Positions 38,736 through 48,679 of a stretch of 51,666 nucleotides of DNA are shown here, piece after piece. Within the stretch, counting starts at the first letter, position 1. The number at the start of each line of letters is the position of its first letter. Origin of the DNA: Candidatus Iainarchaeum sp. GTDB taxonomy: Archaea; Iainarchaeota; Iainarchaeia; Iainarchaeales; VGJJ01. Made by a program: the position numbers and the translations under genes. The stretch covers positions 1 through 51,666 of the forward strand of contig JACQJG010000001.1 in assembly GCA_016198125.1 (NCBI GenBank). Direction: 5' to 3'. The notes below the pieces were generated by a model. That model was not told where the DNA came from. It saw only the letters and a program-made list of their open reading frames with translations, and made no database searches.

Positions 38736-40679
38736 ATGCCAGGCAAAAAGGCCGAAGTCAAAGCCAAGGAAAGCATTGCCGTCACGTTTCCGGATGGAAG
38801 CAAAAAACAATTTCCAAAAGACACGCAGGTACTGGAAGTCGTGCAAGGCATTGGCCCAAAACTCGCAAAAGAGGCAGTAAGCGCAAGCCTCAACGGAAAA
38901 GAAGTGGACTTAACTCAGGCCATCCAAGAAAACGCAGCGCTTACCGTGCACACGTTTGAGCACGCGCAAGGAAAAGACACGTACTGGCATTCCACCTCCC
39001 ATTTAATGGCCATGGCCGTTTTGGAATTATTTCCAGGCGCGCAAATCACCATTGGCCCTGCAATCAATGAAGGATTCTACTATGACATAGACTATGACAG
39101 GCCTTTTACGCCCGAAGACCTGCAACGCATTGAAGCGCGCATGAAAGAACTCGCGAAAAAAGACTTGAAAGTGACAAGGCACGAGTGGACGAAAAAAGAA
39201 GCCAAGGAATACTTTGCAAAAAAAAGGCAGGCCTACAAAGTCAAACTCATCGACGAACTCCAAGACAAAACGGTCAGCGTGTACGAAGAAGGAAACTTCA
39301 CCGACCTATGTACAGGCCCCCACGTGGTTTCAACGGGAAAAATAAATGCCATAAAACTGCTCCGCGTGTCCGGAGCATATTGGAAGGGAGACGCGAAAAA
39401 CAAGCAACTCCAGCGCGTGTATGGCATTTCATTCCCCGAACAAAAAATGCTGGACGAATGGGTAAAACAACAAGAACAAGCCTCGGCACGCAACCACGTG
39501 AAACTGGGAAAAGAAATGGACTTGTACTCGTTCCACGAAGAAAGCCCTGGAAACGCGTTCTTCCATGCAAAGGGAATGACGCTTTACAATGCATTGCTTG
39601 AATTCATGCGCGAAAAATACAGGGTAAAAGAATACAAGGAAATTTCCACGCCCATTATTCTGAAAAAAGAATTATGGATTCGCTCAGGGCACTGGGACCA
39701 CTACAAGGAAAACATGTACTTCACCAAAATTGACGACGTTGAACAGGCCATAAAACCCATGAACTGCCCGGGCAGTATTTTGGTGTACAAAAACGCGCGC
39801 AGGTCTTACAAAGAACTGCCCCTCAAACTCGCGGAATTTGGAATTGACCACCGGCATGAACTAAGCGGCGTGCTCAATGGATTGTTTAGACTACGCAAGT
39901 TCATGCAGGATGACGCGCACATTTATTGCACGCCCGAGCAATTAAAACAAGTCATCCCTGAAACCATTGAAATGGTGGACGAAGTGTACAAAGCGTTTGG
40001 CTTTGAATACAAAGTGGAATTGAGCACGCGGCCAAAAGACTCCATGGGCGCGGAAGAACTTTGGACCACTGCAACAAAAGCACTGCATGACGCACTGAAC
40101 GCGCGAAAAGTAAAATTTGAATTGCGCGAAGGAGAAGGCGCATTTTACGGGCCCAAAATTGACTTTCACGTAAAAGACTCTTTGGGGAGAACGTGGCAGT
40201 GCGGAACCATTCAAGTGGACTTCCAAATGCCTGAACGATTTGACTTAACATACATTGGAAGCGACGACAAAGAACACCGACCTGTCATGGTTCACCGCGC
40301 CATTTACGGAAGCCTGGAACGGTTCCTGGGCATACTGGTAGAACACTATGCAGGAAGATTTCCCTTATGGTTAAGCCCGGTACAAGTCAAAGTCCTTCCA
40401 TTGAGCGAAAAGTTTGAAGACTATGCCAAAAGCGTTCACCATGAACTCCTGCAAAGCGGCATTCGAAGCGAGCTGAACGACAGCGGAGAAACATTACAAT
40501 ACAGGATCCGCACTGCGTCTCTGGAAAAAATCCCCTACATTATTGTAGTGGGAGAAAAAGAGGAAAAAGGCAAAACCATTGCCGTACGCGACCGCGAAGG
40601 AAAGCAAATGTTTGGCGTACAATTAGCTGCATTCATTGCAGATGCAAAGAAAAAAGCAATAGAACGAACAGAGGCGTAA
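38736..40679 (+). CDS. thrS: Threonine--tRNA ligase, bacterial-type with TGS and N2 editing domains
   Basis: TGS VTFPDGSKKQFPKDTQVLEV; editing HSTSHLMAMAV and DLCTGPHV; catalytic MNCPGSILVYK, RHELSGVLNGLFRLRKFMQDDAHIYC. Confidence 0.95.
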   Translation: MPGKKAEVKAKESIAVTFPDGSKKQFPKDTQVLEVVQGIGPKLAKEAVSASLNGKEVDLTQAIQENAALTVHTFEHAQGKDTYWHSTSHLMAMAVLELFPGAQITIGPAINEGFYYDIDYDRPFTPEDLQRIEARMKELAKKDLKVTRHEWTKKEAKEYFAKKRQAYKVKLIDELQDKTVSVYEEGNFTDLCTGPHVVSTGKINAIKLLRVSGAYWKGDAKNKQLQRVYGISFPEQKMLDEWVKQQEQASARNHVKLGKEMDLYSFHEESPGNAFFHAKGMTLYNALLEFMREKYRVKEYKEISTPIILKKELWIRSGHWDHYKENMYFTKIDDVEQAIKPMNCPGSILVYKNARRSYKELPLKLAEFGIDHRHELSGVLNGLFRLRKFMQDDAHIYCTPEQLKQVIPETIEMVDEVYKAFGFEYKVELSTRPKDSMGAEELWTTATKALHDALNARKVKFELREGEGAFYGPKIDFHVKDSLGRTWQCGTIQVDFQMPERFDLTYIGSDDKEHRPVMVHRAIYGSLERFLGILVEHYAGRFPLWLSPVQVKVLPLSEKFEDYAKSVHHELLQSGIRSELNDSGETLQYRIRTASLEKIPYIIVVGEKEEKGKTIAVRDREGKQMFGVQLAAFIADAKKKAIERTEA

Positions 40680-40726
40680 AGTCCTTTCATCAGCCCATTT
40701 AGTGCAAAGCCTGCTTCCGCGCTACC

Positions 40727-40734
40727 TTTAAATA
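40727..40734 (+). promoter_or_regulatory. TATA box of the pilus operon
   Basis: cc TTTAAATA in the intergenic region upstream of ATG 40793. Confidence 0.5.
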
Positions 40735-40792
40735 AGGGAACTTTGTATTCCAGTGCACGGGAGAACCCCCAGACTCGAGGAGCAAACGCACG

Positions 40793-42628
40793 ATGGCATC
40801 CGAAGATTACCTGAAAACCCTTATTTCGCAGGTCAAGCGAAAAAAAGAGGAAGAGCTTGAGCCTGCGCCACCAAAAACCGCGGAAAAAGAAATCCCCCCA
40901 GGCGTTCAAGACCCCTTAAAAAAAGGGCCCGAAGACTTTTCGAGCATCATTAAACGGTTAAAGGAAATTCAAGTGGAAGTACCGGAAGCCCCTGAAATCC
41001 ACCCAATGTCCGATGAAACGCCCCAAAAAAGCCAGCCCATCCAAAGCCTGTCAGCAGAAAGAGAATCAAATCCTGTTCCAACCGTGTCAAGCCCTGCACC
41101 TGCACAATCCCCTCCTGGCGATGCAACGCCCTCCCAAAAACCTGCAGAGGAAAGCACGGGCACCATAGAAAAAGAAATGGAAACAAAACAAAAAGTAAAA
41201 CTTGAAGAGTATGGAGAAGTTGAAATCTACAAAGTCAGGGGAGAATCCTTGAATTATTACCATGTCCCCGTTGTACGCCCCACCGCATCTGAAAAAAACA
41301 TCATCAACACGCTCAAAGAAGCCGCGACAAGGCTTATCACGATTGCGCCTTACAAAATACGCGACCCCATTCAAAGAAGAAACGTGTACTATCAGCGAAT
41401 CATGGAAATACTCCGCGCGAGCCCGGAACTAAGAATCTCGCAAAACAAGTTCACGTTTTATGCAAATGCGGTAGTGAGCGAAATGGTGGGCTATGGAATC
41501 ATTGACCCGCTCATCCAAGACGACAAATTGGAAGAAATCATGATCATCCAGCCCAAACACCCTGTGTATGTATTCCACCGCGAATATGGAATGATGCTCA
41601 CCAACATTGAATTTTACTCCGACAACGAAATTCAAGACGTGGTAAACCGCATTGCACGCGAAGTGGGCAGAAGAGTAGACATCAGCTCGCCTTTACTGGA
41701 TGCACGCCTGCCAGACGGAAGCCGTGTGAATGCCACCATCCCCCCGGCATCCGTTGACGGCAGCACGCTCACCATCCGAAAATTTAGGGGTGATCCATAT
41801 AGCATCGTGGACCTGATACGCATGGGAACCTTGAACGTTGAAGCGGCTGCATTTCTATGGCTGTGCGTGGATGGATTGCAGACAAGACCTGCAAACATTC
41901 TCATTGCAGGAGGAACCAGTTCAGGAAAGACCACCCTGCTCAATGTACTGTGCTCCTTTATCCCCGACAGCGAACGCGTAATATCCATTGAAGACACTGC
42001 AGAACTCAGCCTGCCGTTAAAACACTGGATCCGATTGGAAGGCAGGCCCCCAGGATTGGAAGGAAGAGGAGAATTGTCATTGGACATTTTAACAAAAAAT
42101 TCACTGCGAATGAGGCCGGACAGAATCATTGTAGGAGAAATACGACATGATGAGGCATTCACTCTGTTCACGGCCATGAATACTGGGCATGAAGGATCGA
42201 CTGGAACTGTGCACGCGAACTCCGCGCAGGAAACCATTGTACGATTAACCAACCCGCCCATGAATGTCCCGGAAATCATGCTGTCAGGATTGGACTTCAT
42301 CATCGTTGAAAACCTTTTTCACACAAAGAAAAAAGGAACATTCAGGCGCATCACTGAAATCGCAGAAGTGCGGGGCGTGCTAGAAGGAAAAGCAAAAGCC
42401 CAAACCATATTTGAACGCGACCCCGTAAAAGACGAGCTCATTAAACTGGATTTGCCGATTGAATACATCTACGAACTTCAACGCTTAACCGGAAAAACAA
42501 AAACGGAAATGGAGTTGGAATTTAAACAGCGGGAAAAAGCCCTCAAAGAAGTCATTTCAAAAGGCATCCGAGACATGCGCACGGTGTCCGAATCGCTTAA
42601 GCGGACTGCGCTTGAGGGGGCAGCCTAA
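40793..42628 (+). CDS. Type II/IV secretion or pilus assembly ATPase (TadA/VirB11/ArlI-like)
   Basis: IAGGTSSGKTTLLNVLCSFIP, VISIEDTAELSLP, LRMRPDRIIVGEIR, GHEGSTGTVHANS. Confidence 0.93.
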   Translation: MASEDYLKTLISQVKRKKEEELEPAPPKTAEKEIPPGVQDPLKKGPEDFSSIIKRLKEIQVEVPEAPEIHPMSDETPQKSQPIQSLSAERESNPVPTVSSPAPAQSPPGDATPSQKPAEESTGTIEKEMETKQKVKLEEYGEVEIYKVRGESLNYYHVPVVRPTASEKNIINTLKEAATRLITIAPYKIRDPIQRRNVYYQRIMEILRASPELRISQNKFTFYANAVVSEMVGYGIIDPLIQDDKLEEIMIIQPKHPVYVFHREYGMMLTNIEFYSDNEIQDVVNRIAREVGRRVDISSPLLDARLPDGSRVNATIPPASVDGSTLTIRKFRGDPYSIVDLIRMGTLNVEAAAFLWLCVDGLQTRPANILIAGGTSSGKTTLLNVLCSFIPDSERVISIEDTAELSLPLKHWIRLEGRPPGLEGRGELSLDILTKNSLRMRPDRIIVGEIRHDEAFTLFTAMNTGHEGSTGTVHANSAQETIVRLTNPPMNVPEIMLSGLDFIIVENLFHTKKKGTFRRITEIAEVRGVLEGKAKAQTIFERDPVKDELIKLDLPIEYIYELQRLTGKTKTEMELEFKQREKALKEVISKGIRDMRTVSESLKRTALEGAA

Positions 42629-43806
42629 TGGCAGACCTTTTGAAAAACTTGCGCGCGCGCATTGAAGAAAAAAAGGAAAAAGAAAAAACGGAGTCTGCAC
42701 GCGCAGCAAGCGAAGAAGAAGCAAACGTGAACCCTTCCCAGGTCGAAGACATTGTGCGGAGAATGAAAGAAAAATACCAGCACGAAGGCCTGCAGGAACA
42801 GGCTGTGGAAGGAAAACTAGGAGAGTTAAGAGACATCATCACGGGAACCGAACGAAAAACCATTGAACTGCAAACAGTGGAAGAACTTCAAGAATTCCAC
42901 TCTCCCTTGGTGCGCAGGCTTGGAGGATTGTACCTGAAACTCAAAAAGCCCATGGACTGGTTGAGCGCGCGCGTGGCCCAATTCCCCCAAATGAAAATGC
43001 TCAACTATTACCTGTACTCGGCAGACATGCCCTATTCTTCCAGGCAATGGGTTGCATTAACCACCATATCCGCGTTCATCGTATTCATTTTAAGCGTATT
43101 ACTTGGAACGGTTGTGTTCAACCTATTGCCCCCCTTAAAGCCCCAGTACAAGTTCCTTTCATTCCTTGTACCCCTGGCCATTGGAATCGTGTTGTTTTTC
43201 ATAACAGTCCTCATGGGATTCCTCATCCCCCAAAGCAACGCACAAAAACGCGGGGAAAAAATAAGCGCTGAACTCCCCTTTGCATTAAGGCACATGGCCA
43301 CGGAATTGCGCGCAGGAATCGGGTTGTACAGGACCATTGAAACCATTGCCAAAGCCGATTATGGAGTGCTCTCCGAAGAATTCGCGAAAACCATCCGCGA
43401 AATAGAAGAAGGAACTGACACCAAGGACGCATTACGCCACTTCGCGGCGCGCAGTCAAAGCAAAGCCCTTCAAACATCCCTGCGCCACGTCATCCGCGCA
43501 CTCAAAACAGGAGGAAACCTGTCTGAAATCATGAGCACCATTGCAAGCGAAGTGTCCTTTGACCTAAGAACAAAAATACGCGATTTCTCTGAAAAAATGA
43601 ACTTTTTCGGAGTCATATTCATTTTCATTGGAATTGTAATGCCTGTATTCGTCGGCATTCTTTCAGCGATTGTAAACGCGCCCACAAACCTTCCCCTCAC
43701 CCTGCCACTTACGCCCATATTCACGTTCATGTTTTACGTGGCCATCATGCCGTTCATCCTCGCATTCCTCATATTTTACTTATACATCATACAACCCAAG
43801 GTGTAA
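42628..43806 (+). CDS. TadC/T2SSF-like pilus assembly membrane protein
   Basis: ELPFALRHMATELRAGIGLYRTIETIAKADYGVLSEEFAKTIREIEEG plus TM helices; ATG overlaps the ATPase stop. Confidence 0.9.
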   Translation: MADLLKNLRARIEEKKEKEKTESARAASEEEANVNPSQVEDIVRRMKEKYQHEGLQEQAVEGKLGELRDIITGTERKTIELQTVEELQEFHSPLVRRLGGLYLKLKKPMDWLSARVAQFPQMKMLNYYLYSADMPYSSRQWVALTTISAFIVFILSVLLGTVVFNLLPPLKPQYKFLSFLVPLAIGIVLFFITVLMGFLIPQSNAQKRGEKISAELPFALRHMATELRAGIGLYRTIETIAKADYGVLSEEFAKTIREIEEGTDTKDALRHFAARSQSKALQTSLRHVIRALKTGGNLSEIMSTIASEVSFDLRTKIRDFSEKMNFFGVIFIFIGIVMPVFVGILSAIVNAPTNLPLTLPLTPIFTFMFYVAIMPFILAFLIFYLYIIQPKV

Positions 43807-43809
43807 TCC

Positions 43810-44733
43810 ATGGCGCAAAAAAAACTCATTGAAGTGTACAAAAAGTTCCTGAATCAACTGGGCATCCGCATTCCACTCTCCCTGTGGATTTTCATTGCAT
43901 TTGCATTTTCCGCGGCACTTGGAGGAGTTGCCTTTGTTTTCATGTCCACGGTATTCAAAAGCACCAACCTCTTGTTCCCAGTACTGGCCTTTATCATTTC
44001 CATTGATGTAGTGCTTGGAATTCCTTACTGGAAAGGCCAACAGCGCATTACGCAAGTGGAAGAAGCCCTGCCTGATGGTTTAAAGCAGATGGCGGACACG
44101 CTCAAAGCAGGAAGCACGTATGAATACGCGTTGCGTGAAATTTCAGAATCCGAGTACGGGCCGTTGAGCGATGAAATGAAAAACGTTGTACGAAAACTTG
44201 AAGAAGGAGAAAACTTTGAAAACTCGCTCAAATCCCTTGCGGAAAGCGTGGAATCCAGAACCGTACAGCGCACCATTACTATTATCATTGACTCGGTAAA
44301 AGCAGGGGCCGGGCTTGCGGACATCTTGGACGAAATCGCGGCTGACTTGTATGACTCCAACCGCATCCGCGCCGAACGCAAAACCCGCACGCTCCTCCAG
44401 GGACTTTTCCTTGTGGCCGCAGGAGGAATGGTAGCCCCCTTCATTTTTGGCATTGTGTCTGTCATCGCAGCATTCCTCATCAAAACCGCGGTGTCTGCAG
44501 GCGTAGTAGACGCGGTTACCAAGGAAGGCGCGTACAAGGCCGCGGATTTCATCACCGTAGGAATGCAAAGCTACATTTTTGCTGAAATATTCGCGACAAG
44601 CATCATGCTGGCGGTAATGCGGGACGGGAAAATAAACAAAAGTATTATATACCTGCCTATTTTATTATTCGTCGCTTACGCCATATTCTTTGGCGCAAGA
44701 ATATTCGTTTCAAAATTGGTTGGAGGCGTGTAA
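43810..44733 (+). CDS. TadC/T2SSF-like pilus assembly membrane protein
   Basis: ALPDGLKQMADTLKAGSTYEYALREISESEYGPLSDEMKNVVRKLEEG plus TM helices. Confidence 0.9.
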   Translation: MAQKKLIEVYKKFLNQLGIRIPLSLWIFIAFAFSAALGGVAFVFMSTVFKSTNLLFPVLAFIISIDVVLGIPYWKGQQRITQVEEALPDGLKQMADTLKAGSTYEYALREISESEYGPLSDEMKNVVRKLEEGENFENSLKSLAESVESRTVQRTITIIIDSVKAGAGLADILDEIAADLYDSNRIRAERKTRTLLQGLFLVAAGGMVAPFIFGIVSVIAAFLIKTAVSAGVVDAVTKEGAYKAADFITVGMQSYIFAEIFATSIMLAVMRDGKINKSIIYLPILLFVAYAIFFGARIFVSKLVGGV

Positions 44734-44909
44734 TGTCAAGCGTTTGGTGCGATGAAAAAGGCCAAGCCGGAAGCGAAACCCTGCTCATCTTAGCAGGAGT
44801 AGTACTGGTTGCCACCCTCGTGGCATTGTACTTAAAATCCGCGCTTGCAGGAACGCAGCCCATCGTGCAAAACCAAACAAACCAAACCATCCAACAAATC
44901 AACACTTAA
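44733..44909 (+). CDS. Small class III signal peptide pilin-like protein (58 aa)
   Basis: MSSVWCDEKGQAGSETLLILAGVVLVATLVALYLKSALAGTQPIVQNQTNQTIQQINT; start overlaps the upstream stop; below the ORF-track cutoff. Confidence 0.78.
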   Translation: MSSVWCDEKGQAGSETLLILAGVVLVATLVALYLKSALAGTQPIVQNQTNQTIQQINT

Positions 44910-44941
44910 AGAAAAAACACTTACCAAACAGGAGGGAAACT

Positions 44942-45118
44942 ATGGACCAAAAAGGACAAGGAGCGTTGGAATACCTGTTGTTGATCGGAGGCGCGGTGCT
45001 CATCGCAACCATTGTGTTGTTGATCATCATTTCAAGCACGACCACGACAAATGGTATCATCAACAACAACATTACCCAATTCAATACCGAAATTCAAAAT
45101 GCCGTCAGCCACGCCTAA
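44942..45118 (+). CDS. Small class III signal peptide pilin, probable major pilin candidate (58 aa)
   Basis: MDQKGQGALEYLLLIGGAVLIATIVLLIIISSTTTTNGIINNNITQFNTEIQNAVSHA; preceded by caggaggg; below the ORF-track cutoff. Confidence 0.85.
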   Translation: MDQKGQGALEYLLLIGGAVLIATIVLLIIISSTTTTNGIINNNITQFNTEIQNAVSHA

Positions 45119-45152
45119 CGACAAGGACTGAAAAGTGGAAGGAACAAAAAAC

Positions 45153-45326
45153 ATGAATTCCAAGGCACAGGTTTCAGTGGAATACCTTGTAACCGTTGCG
45201 TTTGGAATCGTGCTTGCCACCTTGGCGGCACTCATCGCCCTCCAAGTGGTGCAAATCGCCACCGTGGCAGAAGTGCAGGTACAACAAGTCCGGCAGGAAA
45301 CAATCGGCTCCCTCATGGGGGGGTAG
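45153..45326 (+). CDS. Small class III signal peptide pilin-like protein
   Basis: MNSKAQVSVEYLVTVAFGIVLATLAALIALQVVQIATVAEVQVQQV. Confidence 0.8.
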   Translation: MNSKAQVSVEYLVTVAFGIVLATLAALIALQVVQIATVAEVQVQQVRQETIGSLMGG

Positions 45327-45327
45327 C

Positions 45328-46473
45328 TTGTTTCCCTTTTTTTATTTTCTTACCCCCTTACTAGCGTTAGCCATTGGCACGTACACGGATTTCAAAAAAC
45401 GCATTATCCCCAACACGCTCACGTATGGAATGATTGTAACAGGACTTGGAATGCATGCCCTGGAAAGCATGCTTGCCAATGACTGGAACATTTTTGGAAT
45501 TACATTGACTGTGACTGCTGCCACGTTTATGGGCGCGTATGTTTTGTACAAAATAGGGGTGTGGGCAGGAGGCGATGTAAAACTATTCACCGGCATTGCC
45601 GCGTTCAACCCCTTCAACCCTGCCTTTTTTCCCCTGCAATTCAATTACACGCTTGCATTAAACAACGAAAACCTTTTTGGAGTCTTCCCGCTTCCTATCT
45701 ACCCTTTCACCCTCTTCCTGTTCAGCGTGTTCTCCACCCTGCCCTACACTGCATTACTGGGATTAAACGCCCTCCGATCCAATCAACGCGCGCGCACTGC
45801 ATTCATGGAAACAATAAAGAAAGCCGCATACCACGGCATTGCCTGGGGGCTTGTAATAACAGGATTCACTGTGCTCCTGCAAAAACTTGGAATGGATTCC
45901 CTTCTACTTATCCCCCTTCTTTTAATCACAGGCCTGCTGACCTCCCAACAAAAGATTTTCATAGGATTGGCAGTGGTGCTGGGAGTTGCAGGTTTTGCCA
46001 TTAATGGAACAGCGGCAGTAGGAACCCTTGCACTGCTCGTTATTGGAATATTTGCACTTGAATGCGCGTTGGGCGCGTTTGGATTGGCAAGAAAATTCGT
46101 ACTGCGAAAAACAATTCCAGTAAAAGAACTCAAAGAAGGAGACATCTTAGTGGACACGTGGATTGAACGCCAAGGTTCTTTTATAGCATGGAAGGGCATA
46201 GACTTGGAAAAGGTTTTAAAGCACGTGAAGGCAAATACTCTCGCCCAGGCCTTGGAAGAACTGCGGCCCCCCAAAGGAAATGTGACAGCCGACCCGCACA
46301 ATGCAGGCGGACTCTCAGAAGAACAGGTGAAAAAATTGCAGCACGCCGCACAAAATGAAAAAATGCCCCGCGCAGTAGAAGTAAAACTGACTGCACCCTT
46401 TGCCCCGGCAGTGCTCATTGCCTACGTGATTACAAACACCATTGGAGACGCGTTATGGATTGCACTGTACTGA
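45328..46473 (+). CDS. A24-family prepilin peptidase
   Basis: LAIGTYTDFKKRIIPNTLTY and GVWAGGDVKLFTGIAAFNP aspartate motifs; TTG start at 45328 follows the upstream stop directly. Confidence 0.88.
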   Translation: MFPFFYFLTPLLALAIGTYTDFKKRIIPNTLTYGMIVTGLGMHALESMLANDWNIFGITLTVTAATFMGAYVLYKIGVWAGGDVKLFTGIAAFNPFNPAFFPLQFNYTLALNNENLFGVFPLPIYPFTLFLFSVFSTLPYTALLGLNALRSNQRARTAFMETIKKAAYHGIAWGLVITGFTVLLQKLGMDSLLLIPLLLITGLLTSQQKIFIGLAVVLGVAGFAINGTAAVGTLALLVIGIFALECALGAFGLARKFVLRKTIPVKELKEGDILVDTWIERQGSFIAWKGIDLEKVLKHVKANTLAQALEELRPPKGNVTADPHNAGGLSEEQVKKLQHAAQNEKMPRAVEVKLTAPFAPAVLIAYVITNTIGDALWIALY

Positions 46474-46961
46474 ACGCCAAAGGCCAAATAAGCCTGGAAT
46501 TCATTTTAATCGTAGTCATCATACTCATTTACGTGCAAACCGTCATACTGCCGGTTTCAAGCACGGCATTAAACGCGGCAGACGATGTTACACGGTTGTC
46601 CCAGGCACGCAAAGCCGCACAAGACCTCACCGGAACAATTAATTACATAGGGGCAGTTCCTGGAACCAGCGCGCAAACCATTACAATATTCATCCCAAAA
46701 AACACTGCTATTCATTGTTATGCCAACCCCCTTCAAAAAATCGGGTTTGAAGTGAATTTAAACACGCCTGCATTCGCGTGCCCGGACGCCCTGGGAACCC
46801 CTGGAACCCACTGCGACAAGAATTTTACAATTCCCTCAAATACGTACCTGGAATGCGCGGTGCCCAGCATTTACGCAGGCGGAAACGGCTTTGCCCAGCA
46901 CTTAAAAATAGAAAAAAAATATGACCCGCAACCCAAAGTAACTGTGGAGCCTGTGATATGA
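46455..46961 (+). CDS. Class III signal peptide pilin-like protein with Cys residues
   Basis: NAKGQISLEFILIVVIILIYVQTVILPVSS; overlaps peptidase and next ORF. Confidence 0.8.
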   Translation: MDCTVLNAKGQISLEFILIVVIILIYVQTVILPVSSTALNAADDVTRLSQARKAAQDLTGTINYIGAVPGTSAQTITIFIPKNTAIHCYANPLQKIGFEVNLNTPAFACPDALGTPGTHCDKNFTIPSNTYLECAVPSIYAGGNGFAQHLKIEKKYDPQPKVTVEPVI

Positions 46962-47386
46962 AACGCCCCGCTGAACGCGCTCAAACAAGTTTTGAGGCCA
47001 TGCTTGTAGCTGCATTTATCATTGTAGTATCAACGATCATCATGACACGCTTTGTAGAACCCATTCAAACCACCACGGTAATTGCAGAAGCAAAAGCCCA
47101 GGCAGTAAACCAACTCGCAAAACTAAACCAAGCCTATTACATCCAAGACATGGAATACAAGTACTACCCCAACAATGCAAGCGAAACCTTCAACGATGTC
47201 TTCGCAATAAACGTGCGCACCAATCCAAGTGATTTCACGGCCAGCGCAAACAAGCCAACGCCGCCAAACCCTTACTCAGAAATAGGGGCATGGATTGCGC
47301 AAATTGAACCAGAACTCAAAAGCAAAACAAACTACGGAACAGTAAACGTGTTCTTCAATTACCCCAACAACCTGCCCAACGATTAA
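46958..47386 (+). CDS. Class III signal peptide pilin-like protein
   Basis: ERAQTSFEAMLVAAFIIVVSTIIMTRFVEPIQ; 4-bp overlap with the upstream ORF. Confidence 0.75.
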   Translation: MKRPAERAQTSFEAMLVAAFIIVVSTIIMTRFVEPIQTTTVIAEAKAQAVNQLAKLNQAYYIQDMEYKYYPNNASETFNDVFAINVRTNPSDFTASANKPTPPNPYSEIGAWIAQIEPELKSKTNYGTVNVFFNYPNNLPND

Positions 47387-47477
47387 AAAACAAACCAGTC
47401 TGCCACCAAAAAACACGTGAAAACGTTGAAAGGAAAAACAGGTTAAAACGTGCGCTGCACGCATGGCCTGAAGAGGC

Positions 47478-48659
47478 ATGCTGGAATGGATGCTTGCAGG
47501 ATGCGCACTTGGAATCCTTACCGGGCTTATCCCCGGGTTGCATCCCAATACGCTTGCGGCCATGGCATTGTTACTGCCTATTTCCAACGAACACGCGTTC
47601 AACGCGTGCATAGGACTTGCGTGCATGAATGTAGTGCATGCGTTCATGGAATGCATCCCCAGCATTTTTACAGGAATCCCAAATACAGACACGTTGAGCG
47701 CGGCTCTTCCCGGGCATCGCATGGCCTTGAATGGAAAAGGCCTGCACGCCATTGCGTGCATGACAGTAGGGGGTTTTACCAGCGGGCTTGCAAGCCTTGC
47801 ATTTTTTCCCTTGTATGGAATGTTCATTGAAAAAACATGGGAATGGACGCGCACGCTCATTCCCTTCCTATTGGCTTTAACTCTTGGTGCGCTTGTATTG
47901 GACAGAAAAAAGTGGAAGGAAAAAGTAAACGCGCTTATTTGCGTGAGTGCAAGCGGTTTCCTTGGGTGGATGGTGTTACGCGAAACCCCTATTCAAGAAC
48001 CCCTGCTCCCGCTCATCACTGGATTGTTTGGAGCTGGCACGCTTGCAAGCAACCTTCATGGAAACCATTCCCTGCCCGTCCAAAAAACGCCCACGCTACC
48101 TGCAAGCACGGGACTCCTTGCAAATGGCCTGAAAGGATGCCTCGCAGGAAGCGCAGTATCCCTTGTGCCTGCACTCAGTGCAAGCGAAGCCGCGCTCATG
48201 GTGCAAAAAATTTCCCCCACAAGAAAACAATCCAACTACCTTGCACTTTCCACTGGGATTGCAGTGTCAAACACCCTGTTCAGCTTTGCCGCACTCCAAT
48301 ACCTGAACAAGCCGCGCAGCGGGACTGCAGTGGCTATTCAAAAAATAATTGAATTAAACGCAGAACAATTCACAACTCTATCTATCGCCCTTGCAGGAGC
48401 AACTGCAGTGGGAGGAATAACCCTGATATTGATTGCCCCCAGCATTGCAGCACTCGTTCAACGCATTCCATTGAATAAAACCAACGCAGTATTACTCGTT
48501 TTTCTAAGCGCCATGGTTTATGCACTCAGCGGAACCCAAGGATTAATAGTATTTGGGGCAAGCGCCCTGGTGGGCATGCTGCCAAGCGCCCTGCACTGCA
48601 GGAAAAGCACGTGCATGGCCGCATTACTGGTGCCAACGCTGTATTATTATCTTGTTTAA
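47478..48659 (+). CDS. TctA/DUF112-like multi-pass membrane protein
   Basis: GILTGLIPGLHPNTLAAMALLL, FTGIPNTDTLSAALPGHRMALNGKG, GGFTSGLASL. Confidence 0.78.
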   Translation: MLEWMLAGCALGILTGLIPGLHPNTLAAMALLLPISNEHAFNACIGLACMNVVHAFMECIPSIFTGIPNTDTLSAALPGHRMALNGKGLHAIACMTVGGFTSGLASLAFFPLYGMFIEKTWEWTRTLIPFLLALTLGALVLDRKKWKEKVNALICVSASGFLGWMVLRETPIQEPLLPLITGLFGAGTLASNLHGNHSLPVQKTPTLPASTGLLANGLKGCLAGSAVSLVPALSASEAALMVQKISPTRKQSNYLALSTGIAVSNTLFSFAALQYLNKPRSGTAVAIQKIIELNAEQFTTLSIALAGATAVGGITLILIAPSIAALVQRIPLNKTNAVLLVFLSAMVYALSGTQGLIVFGASALVGMLPSALHCRKSTCMAALLVPTLYYYLV

Positions 48660-48679
48660 TCACAAACGCAATTCGGATG

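Noticed and set aside
45561-46004. 147-aa alternate-frame ORF inside the prepilin peptidase gene
   Set aside because: The main frame has the aspartate protease motifs and TM pattern; the alternate frame is basic and unstructured.
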